64,000 nt of DNA from Streptomyces deccanensis (GCF_022385335.1 NZ_CP092431.1:2170001-2234000); one strand, 5' to 3'; shown: positions 24,564-33,818, counted from the first letter of the stretch. Notes: generated by a model not told the origin, from the sequence alone. Numbers and translations: made by a program.

Positions 24564-25167
24564 CGGCGCGGCGACGGCGCAGCCGCAGATAGGCCACGCC
24601 GCCGACCGCGGCGAGACCCACGGCGGCCGCGCCGGCGACCGGCGAGAAGTTCTGGGTGAGGGCGAGACCGCCGCCACCGGCCGGCACCGCGCCCTCGGGC
24701 CCGGCGAGCGGGCAGTTGACGTTGATGTCCCTGCGGCCCTCCTCCAGCGTTCCGCCGATGGTCCTCCAGGTCAGCACGTAGTCCCCGTTGGGGAGCCGCG
24801 CCGCGTTGGGGGGCGCCACCGGCGTGCTGTGCCCGGTGCCGTCGGCGGCGAGCGTGATCTCGCCCGTGGCGACGGGGTCGGTGCGCGGCGCGGGGGGCTG
24901 GCGGTCGATGGTCCAGCTGATGCGCTGCGTCGGGGTGGGGTCCGTGGGGAAGTTGAAGGCGGAGAGGTAGAAGTCGCAGACCAGCTGCTGGTTGCGCTGG
25001 TTGTCGAACGGGAAGCCCACCTTGTGGATCACGACGTCGGGGTCGCCCGGGGCGGCGACGGCGGCCGGTGCCGTGATGAGGCTGGCTCCCGTGACGGTGA
25101 GTGCCGCGAGGACGGCGGCGGCACTCGCGCGCACTCCGGCGGGGCGCGGGCGGGACGAGGTGGACAT
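24550..25167 (-). CDS. Surface-anchored protein co-encoded with class F sortase
   Basis: A 205-aa secreted protein. The signal peptide (RASAAAVLAALTVTGASLI, then AVAAPGD) ends near residue 40. An extracellular domain of about 120 aa follows with a likely Cys pair (QLVCDFYL and VNCPLAG). Then come a Gly-rich segment, LALTQ, a hydrophobic helix (VAGAAAVGLAAVGGVAYL) and the basic tail RLRRRR. This is the layout of a cell-wall sorting signal, but LALTQ replaces the usual LPxTG/LAxTG. GGAGG lies 6 nt before the ATG at 25167. The sortase gene overlaps its end. Extracellular domain family not recognised. Confidence 0.8.
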   Translation of the reverse strand: MSTSSRPRPAGVRASAAAVLAALTVTGASLITAPAAVAAPGDPDVVIHKVGFPFDNQRNQQLVCDFYLSAFNFPTDPTPTQRISWTIDRQPPAPRTDPVATGEITLAADGTGHSTPVAPPNAARLPNGDYVLTWRTIGGTLEEGRRDINVNCPLAGPEGAVPAGGGGLALTQNFSPVAGAAAVGLAAVGGVAYLRLRRRRADGAA

Positions 25168-25186
25168 GCAGAACCTCCGAGTCAGA

Positions 25187-25204
25187 CGATTTTCACACAA
25201 ATCG
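25187..25204. promoter_or_regulatory. Inverted repeat upstream of the surface-protein/sortase operon
   Basis: CGATTT-N6-AAATCG, nested inside GTCAG (25181-25185) and CTGAC (25214-25218). This AT-rich patch 20-50 bp upstream of the start is a candidate operator or promoter. Confidence 0.4.
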
Positions 25205-25267
25205 CTCTTTCGCCTGACTCTCTGTCACATCACACGGGGCGCGGGTGGAGCCGCGCCCGACGGCTCG

Positions 25268-26557
25268 TCAGATATCCCCCTTACGGCTCAGGGACTCACC
25301 CGCCGCATCCGACCGCGAGCCCCTCGCCCTCCGCCTCGTCGAGGTGCCGCTCCCCCGCCCCGGCCCCGCCCGTCCCGGCTCCCCGCGCCCCGGCTCCGCC
25401 GGTGAGCGCAGAGCGATGACCGACGACACCAGCAGCAGCGCGCCCAGCATCACGAACGGCGCGGCCACGCCCGCGACCCCGGCGATCAGGCCCGCGGCGG
25501 CCGGTGCCCCGGCCTGCCCCAGCCGGTTTCCCGTCAGCCGCAGGGCGAGCGCTGTGGAGCGGGCGTCGTCCGGCGCGGCCTGCACCACCGTCGTCATGGA
25601 CAGCGGCTGTCCGACTCCGAGGCAGAACCCGAGGGCGGCGAGGATCAGGGCGAGCGCCCACACCGGCACCGGCAGCGCGATCCCGGCGCAGAGCACGGCC
25701 CCCAGCACACAGGTGACCGTGAGCAGCGCGGTCCGGCCGAGCAGCCGCAGCATGGGGGTCATCACCAAACGGCACGCGATGGTCGCCGCCGCCCGCAGGC
25801 TCAGCAGGACGCCGATCACCGAGGGCGCGATGCCCCGGTCCTCACCGACCACCGGCAGATACGCGGTCAGGATGTCCGTCGCCGACAGCACGGCCAGGCT
25901 GATGAAGATGCCGCCCGGCACGCCCCGGGTGCGCAGGATACGGTGCACGGGCACGCGCTCGCCCTTCGCCGTACGGGACTTGGGCTCGGCGGGACGCTCT
26001 ATGCGCCACAGCGACGTGAAAGCGACGGCCGCCCCGGCACCGGCGACCACCAGCGCCAGGGCGCTGGTCCGGGCCATGTCCGGGCCGCCGATCAGGGCGC
26101 CCGCGGCGATGGGGCCGACCAGCTGGCCGAGGGAGGCGCCGATGGTGAAGTGGCCGAAGTTGCGGTCGTGTTCGTGCGGCGCGGACTGGCGGGCCACCAG
26201 GGACTGGGCGCCGATCACGAAGGAGAGATGACCGAGGCCCATCACACCGCTCCAGACGGCCATCGCCACCAGGGAGTCGGCCAGACCGCTCAGGGCGCAG
26301 CCGCCGGAGATGAGGACGACACCGATCGGCAGCAGGGGCGCGCACCGGCCCCGGTCGGTCCTGCGGCCGAGCGGGACGGCGGCGAACAGCGGGAGCAGGG
26401 CGTAGACCCCCGCGATCACACCGACCGCCCGTTCGTCGGCGCCCAACGCGAGGGCCCGGTAGGACACGGCGGGCCGTGCCATCGACACCGCCCCCTGCGC
26501 GAAGCTGAAGGCGATGACGAGGCGGAGCAGCCAGCCGCGGTTCCTACCGGGCCTCAC
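25268..26557 (-). CDS. MFS transporter
   Basis: A 429-aa membrane protein with about 12 hydrophobic segments of the major facilitator type. PLGRRTDRGRCAPLL matches the cytoplasmic loop motif after TM2, and GASLGQLVGPIAAGALIG is the antiporter-like TM5 motif, so drug or metabolite efflux is likely. The C-terminal tail of about 40 residues is Gly/Pro/Arg-rich and disordered. The GTG at 26557 has AGGAGG 9 nt upstream. It is 92 bp downstream of CitMHS on the same strand, with no shared regulation evident. Confidence 0.82.
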   Translation of the reverse strand: MRPGRNRGWLLRLVIAFSFAQGAVSMARPAVSYRALALGADERAVGVIAGVYALLPLFAAVPLGRRTDRGRCAPLLPIGVVLISGGCALSGLADSLVAMAVWSGVMGLGHLSFVIGAQSLVARQSAPHEHDRNFGHFTIGASLGQLVGPIAAGALIGGPDMARTSALALVVAGAGAAVAFTSLWRIERPAEPKSRTAKGERVPVHRILRTRGVPGGIFISLAVLSATDILTAYLPVVGEDRGIAPSVIGVLLSLRAAATIACRLVMTPMLRLLGRTALLTVTCVLGAVLCAGIALPVPVWALALILAALGFCLGVGQPLSMTTVVQAAPDDARSTALALRLTGNRLGQAGAPAAAGLIAGVAGVAAPFVMLGALLLVSSVIALRSPAEPGRGEPGRAGPGRGSGTSTRRRARGSRSDAAGESLSRKGDI

Positions 26558-26648
26558 GATGCGGTTCCTCCTGGGGGAAGTTCACGCCGGTCCGAGCGAA
26601 CTTCGCTCTAGGGCGCGGGAGTCGGGTCCGACGGTCCGGGCGATGCCG

Positions 26649-28115
26649 TCAGATGATGCCGAACAGCACACCCGCGCCGAGAATGATCAGCGAGGTCGCC
26701 GCCGCCCACTTGACCACGAACCTGGTGTGGTCGCCGAACTCGACCTTGGCCATGCCCACGAGCACGTACACGGCGGGGACCAGCGGGCTGGACATGTGCA
26801 GCGGCTGGCCGACGAGGGAGGCGCGGGCGATCTCCAGCGGCGAGACCCCGTGGGCGGCACCGGCCTCGGCGAGGACGGGGAGGACACCGAAGTAGAAGCC
26901 GTCGTTGGACATGAAGTAGGTGAGCGGCAGGCTCAGGAAGCCGGTGACGAGGGCCATGTGCGGGCCCATGCCGGCCGGGATGCCGTCGACGATCCACTTG
27001 GCCATCGAGTCGACCATGCCGGTGCCCTGGAGGACGCCGGTGAAGACGGCGGCGGCGAAGACCATGCCGGAGACGTTGAGGACGTTGTCCGCGTGGGCGG
27101 CGAGCCGGTCCTTCTGGTCGGGGATGTGGGGGAAGTTGACCGTCAGCGCGAGCGCGGCGCCGAGGATGAACAGCACCGGGATCGGCAGCCACTCCATGAT
27201 CATGGCGGTCAGCAGCGTGACCGTGAGCAGCGCGTTGAACCAGTACAGCTTGGGGCGCAGCGTCGGGCGATTGGGGTCGAGACCCTGGAGGCGGACGTCG
27301 TCCGCGTCGTCGTCCTCGGCGTCCGCGTCGGTGCCGGAGCCCGCTCCGCCGGTGGTCTTCGTCGTACGGACCTTGTCGTCACCGGAACCGGAACCGGCGG
27401 CCGACGAGGCGCCCGCGCCGACGAGCACGGTCTCCTCGGAGCCGGACTTCTCCTCGTCCTTGACGATCTTCTCCTGCTCCAGGACCTCGTCGAGGCTCAG
27501 CACACCGAGGCGCTTGCGCTCGCGCAGACCGAGGAAGTAGGCGAGGACGAAGACGAAGAGCAGACCGACGAGGAGCGCCGGGATCATCGGGACGAAGATG
27601 TCGCCGGCGTCGAGCTTGAGCGCGGTGGCGGCGCGGGCGGTCGGGCCGCCCCAGGGCAGCGTGTTCATCACGCCGTTGGCGGTGGCGGCGACACCGGTCA
27701 TCACGACCAGGCTCATCTTCAGGCGCTTGTACAGCGGGTACATCGCCGAGACGGTGATCATGAAGGTGGTCGAGCCGTCGCCGTCCAGCGAGACGATCGC
27801 GGCGAGCAGGGCCGTGCCGACGACGATGCGCAGCGGGTCGGCCTTGCAGAACTTCAGGATGCCCCGGACGATCGGGTCGAAGAGTCCGACGTCGATCATG
27901 AGGCCGAAGTAGACGATGGCGAACATCAGCATCGCGGCGGTGGGCGCGAGATTGCCCACCCCCTCGATGACGTAGTCGCCGAGTTGGGCTCCCTTTCCGA
28001 CGAACACGCAGAAGAGCGCGGGGATCAGTACGAGTGCCGCGATCGGCGACATCTTCTTCATCATGATCAGGACCAGGAAGGTCGCGATCATGGCGAAGCC
28101 GAGGATGGTCAACAT
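26649..28115 (-). CDS. CitMHS family citrate-metal:H+ symporter
   Basis: A 488-aa transporter of the CitMHS family, which takes up citrate complexed with Mg2+ or Ca2+ (CitM/CitH type). About 11-12 membrane segments are visible, with family blocks IVSLDGDGSTTFMITVSAMYPLY, NGVMNTLPWGGPTARAA and YFMSNDGFYFGVLPV split across both halves. Between the halves (about residues 210-280) is a hydrophilic loop rich in Glu, Ser, Gly and Asp (SGSEETVLVGAGASS, DADAEDDDADDV). The ATG at 28115 has a weak TTAGG ribosome site. Upstream, several GACGTTA/AACGTT-like words (28130-28210) may be regulator sites. Single gene. Confidence 0.9.
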   Translation of the reverse strand: MLTILGFAMIATFLVLIMMKKMSPIAALVLIPALFCVFVGKGAQLGDYVIEGVGNLAPTAAMLMFAIVYFGLMIDVGLFDPIVRGILKFCKADPLRIVVGTALLAAIVSLDGDGSTTFMITVSAMYPLYKRLKMSLVVMTGVAATANGVMNTLPWGGPTARAATALKLDAGDIFVPMIPALLVGLLFVFVLAYFLGLRERKRLGVLSLDEVLEQEKIVKDEEKSGSEETVLVGAGASSAAGSGSGDDKVRTTKTTGGAGSGTDADAEDDDADDVRLQGLDPNRPTLRPKLYWFNALLTVTLLTAMIMEWLPIPVLFILGAALALTVNFPHIPDQKDRLAAHADNVLNVSGMVFAAAVFTGVLQGTGMVDSMAKWIVDGIPAGMGPHMALVTGFLSLPLTYFMSNDGFYFGVLPVLAEAGAAHGVSPLEIARASLVGQPLHMSSPLVPAVYVLVGMAKVEFGDHTRFVVKWAAATSLIILGAGVLFGII

Positions 28116-28236
28116 GTGGATACCTAACGTTCGCCCTTGAACTCCCACCAGGGCACCGGCGGTGCGACGACGTTAGGGCGGCTCCACAAGCGTTAACAAG
28201 ACGTTGACATGCGAGCAATAAGCGCAGAACTCCAGG

Positions 28237-30492
28237 TCACAGCGTTGCGCCTGCTCGGGACAGCTCCACGGGGATGCCGTTGAGGACCGCGTTGCCCGAC
28301 AGCGGGTCGAGCAGGGAGCCGTCGAGGAGCTGGTTGACGTTGACCCCGGGATCGATCGCCGCGTGGCTCATACGGGTGCCCGGACGGTCGTGTCCCCAGC
28401 CGTGCGGAAGGCTCACGACACCCTGGCGTACGACGTCGGTGACCTCGGCGGGAGCGGTGACCTCTCCCCCGGCGCCCTTGATCCTTACGGCGTCGCCGTC
28501 GGCGAGGCCGAGGCGGTCGGCGTCGTCGGGGTGGATGTGGAGGGTGCAGCGGTTGGTGCCGCCGGTGAGGGCGGGGATGTTGTGCAGCCAGCTGTTGTTG
28601 GAGCGCAGGTGTCGGCGGCCGATGAGGACCAGGCCGTCGGGGCGCTCGCGCAGGGCGGTGCGGAGCCTCGGCAGATCGCCGACGATCGGCTCGGGCAGCA
28701 GTTCGATGCGGCCGCTGACCGTCTTCAGCGGCTGCGGCAGCCGGGGCCGCAGCGGTCCGAGGTCGATGCCGTGCGGGTGGGCGAGCAGCTTCTCCAGCGT
28801 CAGTCCGTCCGGGTCCGCGCCGAAGCCCTCGCCGTACGGGCCGAGGCGCAGCATCATGTCGAGCCGGCGCTCGGGGCCGGTGTCGCCGGTGAGAAGGCCG
28901 GCGAGTTCCTTCGGGTCGCGGCCGTGGACGGGTGAGTGGGCGTCCTTGACGGCCTTGCCCAGGGTCTGGCCGATGACCAGGTCGTCGACGGCGGAGGGGT
29001 CGGCGCCGTGCATCCCGGTGGCGGCGAGGGTGAGGCGGGCGAGGATCTCGGTCTCGGCCATGCGGCCGTCCTCCAGGGGGACGGCGGCGCGGTTGTAGCG
29101 GACCTGGTTGCGCACGGCGAAGGCGTTGAACGCGAAGTCGAAGTGCGGGGCCTGCGAGGGCGGGGGTGGCGGCAGGACCACGTCGGCGTGGCGGGCGGTC
29201 TCGCCGAGGTAGGGGTCGACGCTGACCATGAAGTCCAGCGAGTCGAGCGCCTTGTCGAGGCGGTCGCCGTCGGGTGCGGAGAGCACGGGGTTGGCGGCGA
29301 TCGTGATGAGGGCGCGGACCGGGCTGCCCTCGGGGGTGGCGGTGTCGATCTCCTCGGCGAGCGCGGACAGCGGCAGTTCGCCCTTGGCCTCGGGGTGGCC
29401 GCCGACCCGGCTGCGCCAGCGTCCGAGGGCGAAGCCCCGGCCGGGTCCTGCGGGCCGGGGGGTCTTGTCCGTCGCGGAGTGCGGGAACAGGGCGCCGCCG
29501 GGCCGGTCGAGGTTGCCGGTGAGGATGTTGAGGACGTCGACCAGCCAGCTGGCGAGGGTGCCGTGCGGGACGGTGCAGCTGCCGATGCGGCCGTATACGG
29601 CGGCGGTGGGCGCGGCGGCCAGTTCGCGGGCGAGCGCGCGGATGGTGCCGGCGTCGACGTCACAGGCCTCGGCGACGGCCTCGGGGGTGAACTCCCGCAT
29701 GGCGGCGGCGAGTTCGTCGACCCCCTGCACATGCGGGGCGAGGTCGCGGAGGTCGGTGAGCTCCTCCTCGAACAGCACCTGCGCCATCGCCGCCAGCAGC
29801 AGGGCGTCCGTGCCCGGCCGGATGGCGACGTGCCGGTCGGCGAGCTTGGCCGTGCGGGTCAGCCGGGGGTCGACGACGGTGAGGGTGCCGCCGCGCGCCT
29901 TGAGGGCCTTGAGCTTGCCGGGGAAGTCGGGGGCGGTGCACAGACTGCCGTTGGACTCCAGCGGGTTGGCGCCGAGGAGCAGCAGGTGGTCGGTGCGGTC
30001 CAGGTCGGGGACGGGGATGGCGTGGGCGTCGCCGTAGAGCAGTCCGCTGGAGACGTGCTTGGGCATCTGGTCGACGGTGGAGGCGGTGAACAGGCTGCGG
30101 GTGCCGAGGCCGGCGAGCAGGACGGGCGGGTAGAGGGCGCCGGCCATGGTGTGGACGTTGGGGTTGCCGAGGACGACGCCGACGGCGTTCGGGCCGTGCG
30201 CCTCGACGACCGGGCGCAGTCCGGCGGCGACGGCGTCGAAGGCCTCCGCCCAGGTGGCTTCCCGCAGCTCCCCGTCCTTGCGGACCAGCGGGGTGCGCAG
30301 CCGGTCGGGGTCGCCGTCGGCCGCTCCGAACGAGGCGCCCTTGGGGCAGATGAACCCCTTGCTGAACACGTCGTCCCGGTCGCCGCGGGCCCCGGTCACC
30401 CGGGTGCCCTCGATGGTGAGGGTGAGTCCGCAGGTCGCCTCGCAGAGCGGGCAGACCCGCAGGGCGGTGCGGGCGTCGGTGGTGGTGGACAC
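28237..30492 (-). CDS. Molybdopterin-dependent oxidoreductase (formate dehydrogenase/nitrate reductase-like)
   Basis: A 751-aa Mo-bisMGD enzyme of the DMSO-reductase superfamily. The N-terminal Fe4S4 motif is CPLCEATCGLTLTIEG with the fourth Cys in FICPKG. Typical cofactor-binding blocks follow (VVLGNPNVHTMAGALYP, LLLGANPLESNGS, VDPRLTRTAKLAD and the C-terminal dinucleotide-binding domain with RRHLRSNNSWLHN and LPHGWGH). There is no Tat signal, so it is cytoplasmic. It may use a separate ferredoxin-like partner. The GTG at 30492 has GGGAGGA close upstream. A perfect GCATACCG-AC-CGGTATGC operator lies about 80 bp before it. The substrate is unknown. Confidence 0.88.
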   Translation of the reverse strand: MSTTTDARTALRVCPLCEATCGLTLTIEGTRVTGARGDRDDVFSKGFICPKGASFGAADGDPDRLRTPLVRKDGELREATWAEAFDAVAAGLRPVVEAHGPNAVGVVLGNPNVHTMAGALYPPVLLAGLGTRSLFTASTVDQMPKHVSSGLLYGDAHAIPVPDLDRTDHLLLLGANPLESNGSLCTAPDFPGKLKALKARGGTLTVVDPRLTRTAKLADRHVAIRPGTDALLLAAMAQVLFEEELTDLRDLAPHVQGVDELAAAMREFTPEAVAEACDVDAGTIRALARELAAAPTAAVYGRIGSCTVPHGTLASWLVDVLNILTGNLDRPGGALFPHSATDKTPRPAGPGRGFALGRWRSRVGGHPEAKGELPLSALAEEIDTATPEGSPVRALITIAANPVLSAPDGDRLDKALDSLDFMVSVDPYLGETARHADVVLPPPPPSQAPHFDFAFNAFAVRNQVRYNRAAVPLEDGRMAETEILARLTLAATGMHGADPSAVDDLVIGQTLGKAVKDAHSPVHGRDPKELAGLLTGDTGPERRLDMMLRLGPYGEGFGADPDGLTLEKLLAHPHGIDLGPLRPRLPQPLKTVSGRIELLPEPIVGDLPRLRTALRERPDGLVLIGRRHLRSNNSWLHNIPALTGGTNRCTLHIHPDDADRLGLADGDAVRIKGAGGEVTAPAEVTDVVRQGVVSLPHGWGHDRPGTRMSHAAIDPGVNVNQLLDGSLLDPLSGNAVLNGIPVELSRAGATL

Positions 30493-30569
30493 GGGTCCTC
30501 CCGGAGGGGCGGCGGCGACGATGACGCTCGGACGGGCGCCACGCGCGGGGCACGCGACACCGAGGCCGA

Positions 30570-30587
30570 GCATACCGACCGGTATGC
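30570..30587. promoter_or_regulatory. Perfect operator palindrome GCATACCG-AC-CGGTATGC
   Basis: 18 bp with exact 8-bp arms, upstream of the molybdopterin oxidoreductase. Shares CATACCG-N2-CGGT with 2598-2615 and 20007-20024. Confidence 0.65.
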
Positions 30588-30639
30588 ACCACGGGGAGGG
30601 GCTGCCGGGGGTCTTGTCGGGAAACCGCCGGGGCACCGG

Positions 30640-30776
30640 GCCCCGGCCGCGCGGAAGCCCCCCGGGGTGCGGCCCCGCGCGGAGGCGGCCGGGCGCGCGG
30701 GCCTCGCGGGAGCCGCCTGGCGCATGGGCCGCGCGGAAGCCGCCGGGCGCATGGGCCGCGCCCGGCGGTGCGTGGC
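30640..30776. repeat. Imperfect tandem repeat, GC-only region
   Basis: GCGCATGGGCCGCGC occurs twice 27 bp apart (around 30720-30765), with degenerate relatives (CCGCGCGGAAGCC, CCGCGCGGAGGCG) extending upstream. It lies between the oxidoreductase promoter and the 3' end of a TetR gene. No coding potential is supported. Confidence 0.5.
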
Positions 30777-30777
30777 C

Positions 30778-31395
30778 TCAGTCCAGTACGCGTGCGAGAT
30801 AGGCCCGTAGCAGCTCCCGCATCTCCAGGATGATCCGTTCGTCGCCCTCCGGGGAGACCCGGAAGGCCAGGTGGACCAGGGTGTCGGCGGTCTCGACGGC
30901 GATCAGGAAGGTGCGGCGCAGATCCTCGTCGGGGGTGCGGTCGATGAACGCGGAGAGCAGGTCGGAGAGGCGGTCGGCGACGCGGTGATTGGGTTCCTGG
31001 CGGCTGCCGCCGACCGGGATCTGGTTGCCGAAGTCGATGAGGGCGAAGCCCGGGGTGTTGCGCTTCATGTCGAGGTACTCGTCGAGGACGGCGTCCATCG
31101 CGGTGCGCCAGTCCCGGCGGCCCGTCGCCTGGAGGCGGCGGGTGACCCGGTCGGTGAAACGGTCCAGGTTGCGTTCGGCCAGCGCGTCGGCCATCGCGCG
31201 CTTGTTGCCGAAGAAGCGGTAGACGGAGCCGATGGGCACACCCGCGCGGAGCGCCACGGCACGGGTGCTCAGCGCGTCGTAGCCGACCTCGTCGAGGAGG
31301 TCGGCGCAGGCGTCGAGGATCCTGGTCAGTCGTTCGGCACTGCGCCGCTGCACGGGGGCGCGGCGCAGGGAGGTCGCCTGGGACACGGGCTTCAT
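30778..31395 (-). CDS. TetR/AcrR family transcriptional regulator
   Basis: A 205-aa repressor. The helix-turn-helix is LLDEVGYDALSTRAVALRAG followed by VPIGSVYRFFGNKRAMADAL. The C-terminal half, with YLDMKRNTPGFALIDFGNQIP, is characteristic of one TetR subgroup. It is divergent from hmgA across 328 bp. From memory, S. coelicolor has a TetR here (SCO1712) linked to antibiotic production, but I could not check that these are orthologues. No strong ribosome site is seen. Confidence 0.88.
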   Translation of the reverse strand: MKPVSQATSLRRAPVQRRSAERLTRILDACADLLDEVGYDALSTRAVALRAGVPIGSVYRFFGNKRAMADALAERNLDRFTDRVTRRLQATGRRDWRTAMDAVLDEYLDMKRNTPGFALIDFGNQIPVGGSRQEPNHRVADRLSDLLSAFIDRTPDEDLRRTFLIAVETADTLVHLAFRVSPEGDERIILEMRELLRAYLARVLD

Positions 31396-31723
31396 GATGC
31401 CTTTCCGCCGAGGTCCGATGAGCTGTCCGAATATCAGTACGGCCGGTACCGCCGCTCCCGCTCAGCACTGGACCGTACGGACACCGAACATCCGCACGCC
31501 CACAGCCTGCCGGGAGACTAGAGCACCGCACTGACAGGACGGATCCCCTCGCGGTCCGGTTCTCCCTCTCCGCCCGATGCACCCGATCTGTGGACGCCCC
31601 GTCGACGTCCGGTTGTCGTCCGTCGACGCCCCGTCGCCGGCTCGCCGCCGCTTTGTCCCCTTGCAGCCACCCCGACGGAATCCTACGGTGAAGCATAGGA
31701 ATCGGGAGTGCGAGGGAGCGGGC
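31396..31723. other. Divergent regulatory gap between TetR and hmgA
   Basis: 328 bp without a gene. It holds GTACGGCCGGTAC near 31436 (imperfect palindrome) close to the TetR start. GACGCCCCGTCG occurs twice (around 31600 and 31625), and the hmgA promoter is at 31661-31689. No RNA gene was recognised. Confidence 0.45.
31661..31689 (+). promoter_or_regulatory. hmgA promoter
   Basis: TTGCAG (31661-31666), a 17-bp spacer, then TACGGT (31684-31689). Predicted start about 31696, giving a leader of roughly 28 nt to the hmgA ATG. Confidence 0.55.
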
Positions 31724-33040
31724 ATGAGCGGGGACGCGAGGAAGACGGCCGAGGAGCTGGAGTACCTCACCGGTTTCGGCAACGAGCACGCCTCGGAGGC
31801 GGTCCCGGGCGCGCTGCCGCTCGGCCGCAACTCCCCGCAGCGCGCCCCGCTCGGCCTGTACGCGGAGCAGCTCAGCGGCACCGCCTTCACCGAACCGAGG
31901 GCGCACAACCGCCGCTCCTGGCTCTACCGGATCCGCCCGTCGGCCGCGCACCCCGCGTTCACGCGCGCGGGCAACGGCGCGCTGCGCACGGCGCCCTTCA
32001 CCGAGACCGTCCCCGACCCCAACCGGCTGCGCTGGAACCCGCTGCCGGAGCCCCCGGCGGGCACCGACTTCCTCGGCGGCCTGTGGACGCTCGGCGGCAA
32101 CGGCGACGCGACGCTGCGCACGGGCATGGCCGTGCACCTGTATCACGCCAATTCCGCCATGGAGCGGGTCTTCGGCGACGCGGACGGCGAACTCCTGATC
32201 GTCCCGGAGCGGGGCGGCCTGCTGCTGCGCACGGAGTTCGGCCTGCTGCGCGCCGAGCCGGGTGAGGTCGCCCTGATCCCCCGGGGCGTCCGCTTCCGCG
32301 TCGACCTCCTCGACGCCACCGCCCGCGGCTACGTCTGCGAGAACTACGGCGCCCCCTTCCGCCTCCCCGACCTCGGCCCGATCGGCGCCAACGGCCTCGC
32401 GAACGCCCGTGACTTCCGGGCGCCGACGGCGGCGTACGAGGACGTGGAGGGCCCGGTGGAGGTGGTGAACAAGTACTGCGGAAACCTCTGGACGGCCACC
32501 TACGACCACTCCCCGCTCGACGTGGTCGCCTGGCACGGCAACCACACCCCGTACGTCTACGACCTGCGCCGTTTCAACGTCATCGGGACGATCTCGTACG
32601 ACCACCCGGACCCGTCGATCTTCACGGTGCTGACCTCGCCGAGCGACACCCCGGGCCTCGCGGCGGTGGACTTCGTGGTGTTCGCGCCCCGGTGGCTGGT
32701 GGGTGAGGACACGTTCCGGCCGCCCTACTTCCACCGGAACGTGATGAGCGAGTACATGGGCCTGATCGAGGGCGCGTACGACGCGAAGGCGGAGGGCTTC
32801 GTGCCGGGGGGCGGCTCGCTGCACAACATGATGTCGGCGCACGGTCCGGACCGGGAGACCTTCGACCGGGCGAGCGCGGCGGAGCTGGCGCCGCAACGGG
32901 TGGACGACGGGCTCGCGTTCATGTTCGAGACGCGCTGGCCCGTGCTCACCACCGAGCAGGCGGCCCGTTCAGAACAACGGCAGCAGGCGTACGACGATGT
33001 GTGGTCCGGGCTGCGGCGCCACTTCGGCCCGTTGCGCTGA
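31724..33040 (+). CDS. hmgA: Homogentisate 1,2-dioxygenase
   Basis: A 438-aa iron(II) ring-cleaving dioxygenase of tyrosine/phenylalanine catabolism, turning homogentisate into maleylacetoacetate. Length and sequence agree along the protein: [13 protein letters not shown] at the start, [21 protein letters not shown] and NKYCGNLW. Iron ligands are in [12 protein letters not shown] (His and Glu spaced as in the human enzyme) and [19 protein letters not shown] lies 6 nt before the ATG, with a TTGCAG/TACGGT promoter upstream. A GntR gene starts 28 nt after it, so it is probably co-transcribed. No other homogentisate-pathway gene is in the window. Confidence 0.97.
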   Translation: MSGDARKTAEELEYLTGFGNEHASEAVPGALPLGRNSPQRAPLGLYAEQLSGTAFTEPRAHNRRSWLYRIRPSAAHPAFTRAGNGALRTAPFTETVPDPNRLRWNPLPEPPAGTDFLGGLWTLGGNGDATLRTGMAVHLYHANSAMERVFGDADGELLIVPERGGLLLRTEFGLLRAEPGEVALIPRGVRFRVDLLDATARGYVCENYGAPFRLPDLGPIGANGLANARDFRAPTAAYEDVEGPVEVVNKYCGNLWTATYDHSPLDVVAWHGNHTPYVYDLRRFNVIGTISYDHPDPSIFTVLTSPSDTPGLAAVDFVVFAPRWLVGEDTFRPPYFHRNVMSEYMGLIEGAYDAKAEGFVPGGGSLHNMMSAHGPDRETFDRASAAELAPQRVDDGLAFMFETRWPVLTTEQAARSEQRQQAYDDVWSGLRRHFGPLR

Positions 33041-33068
33041 ACCCGCCGGGCCGGGTACGGATACCGAC

Positions 33069-33818
33069 GTGACCTCATTCGCTCCGGACTCGATCGTCCT
33101 GAACCGCAAACTGCCGCTCTGGTACCAGGTGTCGCAGTCCCTGCGTGCCTCGATACTGGGCCGGTCGCCGCAGGAGCCGCTGCGGCTGCCGACCGAGGAG
33201 CAGTTGGCCGGGCACTACGGCGTGAGCGTGCTGACCATGCGGCAGGCGCTGAAGGAGCTGGAGGGCGAGGGACTGATCAGCCGGCACCGCCGGCGCGGCA
33301 CCTTCATCGAGCCGGGCGCCCGGCGGGGCTCCCCGGTGCGGCTGCTCGGCTCCGTGGACGCGATCGTGGCCCAGCAGTCGGGGATGACGACGGAGTTGCT
33401 GGAGGAGGGCAGCACCCCCGTATCGGGTGAACTCTCGCAGTACTTCCCCGACTTGACCGAGGTGGCCACCTACCACCGGCTGCGCGGCGACGAGCGGACG
33501 GGCGAGCCGACCAACCACGCCCGCAACTACGTCCGCCCCGAGCTGGCCGAACGCATCGACCGCGACGACCTGCTCCGGTGGCCGATGACCAAGGTCCTGC
33601 GCGATGTCGTGGGGGTGGCCATCGGCCGGATCACCGACACGGTCGAGGCCCGCATCGCCGACCCGGAGACCGCCCGCCTCCTCCAGGTCCCCCTGCTCAG
33701 CCCGATCCTGCACTACACGGGCGTCACCCACGACGAGTCCGGCCGTGTCCTCGACGTGGCGGTCATCCACTACCGCGGTGACCGCTTCTCGTTCACCGTG
33801 ACCCTCGACGCCCCCTGA
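33069..33818 (+). CDS. GntR family regulator (HutC/FarR type)
   Basis: A 249-aa regulator with an N-terminal winged helix (LPTEEQLAGHYGVSVLTMRQ, then LEGEGLISRHRRRGTFI) and a C-terminal UTRA ligand domain (YHRLRGDERTGEP to YRGDRFSFTVTL). GTG start at 33069, 28 nt after the hmgA stop and on the same strand, so it is likely co-transcribed with hmgA. It may sense homogentisate or a related aromatic acid. Some family members activate and others repress. The function is inferred from position only. Confidence 0.87.
   Translation: MTSFAPDSIVLNRKLPLWYQVSQSLRASILGRSPQEPLRLPTEEQLAGHYGVSVLTMRQALKELEGEGLISRHRRRGTFIEPGARRGSPVRLLGSVDAIVAQQSGMTTELLEEGSTPVSGELSQYFPDLTEVATYHRLRGDERTGEPTNHARNYVRPELAERIDRDDLLRWPMTKVLRDVVGVAIGRITDTVEARIADPETARLLQVPLLSPILHYTGVTHDESGRVLDVAVIHYRGDRFSFTVTLDAP

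Noticed and set aside
26514..28127. Open frame of 537 codons opposite the citrate transporter
   Set aside because: Composition (Asp, Glu, Gly, Arg, His) is that of an antisense frame, and the opposite strand carries CitMHS motifs and membrane segments.
29660..32896. Open frame of about 1078 codons on the minus strand across the oxidoreductase, TetR and hmgA region
   Set aside because: It crosses several real genes and is Arg/Pro/His-rich out-of-frame translation typical of high-GC DNA. The genuine genes in the region have family motifs.
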